Shown here one piece after another: positions 5,664 through 5,796 of a DNA stretch of 5,796 nucleotides. Position 1 is the stretch's first letter, and each line of letters begins with the position of its first letter. The stretch lies in the NCBI GenBank assembly GCA_030699345.1, contig JAUYMX010000258.1, positions 1 through 5,796 of the forward strand, read 5' to 3'. The notes under the pieces are model-generated. The model ran no database searches, had not been told where the DNA came from, and saw only the letters and a list, made by a program, of their open reading frames with translations. The stretch comes from Methylococcaceae bacterium. Its GTDB lineage: Bacteria; Pseudomonadota; Gammaproteobacteria; Methylococcales; Methylomonadaceae. A program made the translations under genes and the position numbers.

Positions 5664-5796
5664 CTATTCAGCGTCAATTCGCGTGGCAACAGTTACGTCA
5701 TAAAATCTGGCAGCTTGCCGTCGAAAAGGAGATTTAACGCCTGAGTGGCCGAAACATTGTTTTTCCGACAAGTAGACAGATAACTGCGGACACGGC
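5660..5796. mobile_element. End of an IS66-like insertion sequence, continuing past the right edge
   Basis: A minus-strand transposase C-terminus ends at 5693, and 33 bases beyond its stop lies GTAACTATTCAGCG, starting at 5660. IS66-family elements typically begin with GTAA and duplicate 8 bp of target. A short non-coding gap between the transposase stop and the terminus is usual. The adjacent 8 bases, AAAAAATC (5652-5659), would be the target copy. The other end is outside the window, so the inverted repeat and duplication cannot be tested here, and the family is assigned from memory of its termini and C-terminal motif. Confidence 0.55.
5693..5794 (-). CDS. Transposase C-terminal fragment (IS66-like), gene continues past right edge
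   Basis: On the minus strand an open frame enters from the right edge and ends at TAA (5693-5695) after 33 residues: RVRSYLSTCRK, then NNVSATQALNLLFDG, then KLPDFMT. This matches the pattern that I know at the end of IS66-type (TnpC, DDE) transposases: an I/V-R-x-Y-[LI]-S-T-x-R-K motif, a short loop, a helix of the form ALxxLFxG, and a short Pro-containing tail. The catalytic DDE core would lie to the right, outside the window. The fragment is short, so the family is less sure than the transposase nature. Two other minus-strand frames here are less convincing. Confidence 0.55.
   Translation of the reverse strand, partial: RVRSYLSTCRKNNVSATQALNLLFDGKLPDFMT

Noticed and set aside
5664..5754. 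Read-through continuation of the secreted protein (LFSVNSRGNSYVIKSG...)
   Set aside because: It reads plausibly as protein, but it overlaps the transposase tail and begins at a GTAA terminus, and it stops again at a TGA, so an IS boundary explains it better. I could not exclude it fully.

Overview
The window looks like a gammaproteobacterial chromosome segment of middling GC. The strongest taxonomic clue is cmoM, a tRNA wobble-uridine methyltransferase typical of Gammaproteobacteria. The paired stomatin/NfeD genes and the general style would suit an environmental gammaproteobacterium such as a methanotroph, but that genus-level guess is only an impression.

Layout, left to right. (1) Positions 2-781, plus strand: the C-terminal 259 residues of a large protein that starts outside the window. 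It carries a PD-(D/E)XK nuclease core and resembles the end of type III-like restriction or DEAD/DEAH helicase-nuclease proteins. (2) Positions 2887 down to 846, minus strand: a tightly packed apparent operon. In transcription order it holds a small two-helix membrane protein with a Pro/Ala-rich tail, a SemiSWEET-type transporter, a HAD-family hydrolase gene broken by a frameshift and an in-frame stop, and an intact phytanoyl-CoA dioxygenase-like Fe(II)/2-oxoglutarate enzyme. Start/stop overlaps of 4 bp (ATGA) occur at two junctions. (3) Positions 2888-3095: a divergent promoter region. (4) Positions 3096-4454, plus strand: a stomatin/QmcA-like SPFH protein and an NfeD-like membrane protein, a classic gene pair. 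(5) Positions 4460-4530: a hairpin-forming intergenic repeat with 17-bp imperfect arms around a REP-like core. (6) Positions 4551-5339, plus strand: cmoM. (7) Positions 5383-5796: a promoter-like sequence, the N-terminal part of a secreted protein, and then apparently the end of an IS66-like insertion sequence. The IS end begins GTAA at about 5660, and the C-terminus of its transposase runs on the minus strand off the right edge.

The two points that an automatic ORF list would miss are the HAD pseudogene (a single degraded gene over 1640-2303, not two unrelated small ORFs) and the IS boundary that truncates the secreted protein gene and supplies its stop codon. I see no rRNA, tRNA or CRISPR array, and no convincing sign of a wholly new system. 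The most unusual arrangement is the operon that joins a SemiSWEET, an unknown membrane protein, a decayed HAD phosphatase and a PhyH-type oxygenase.
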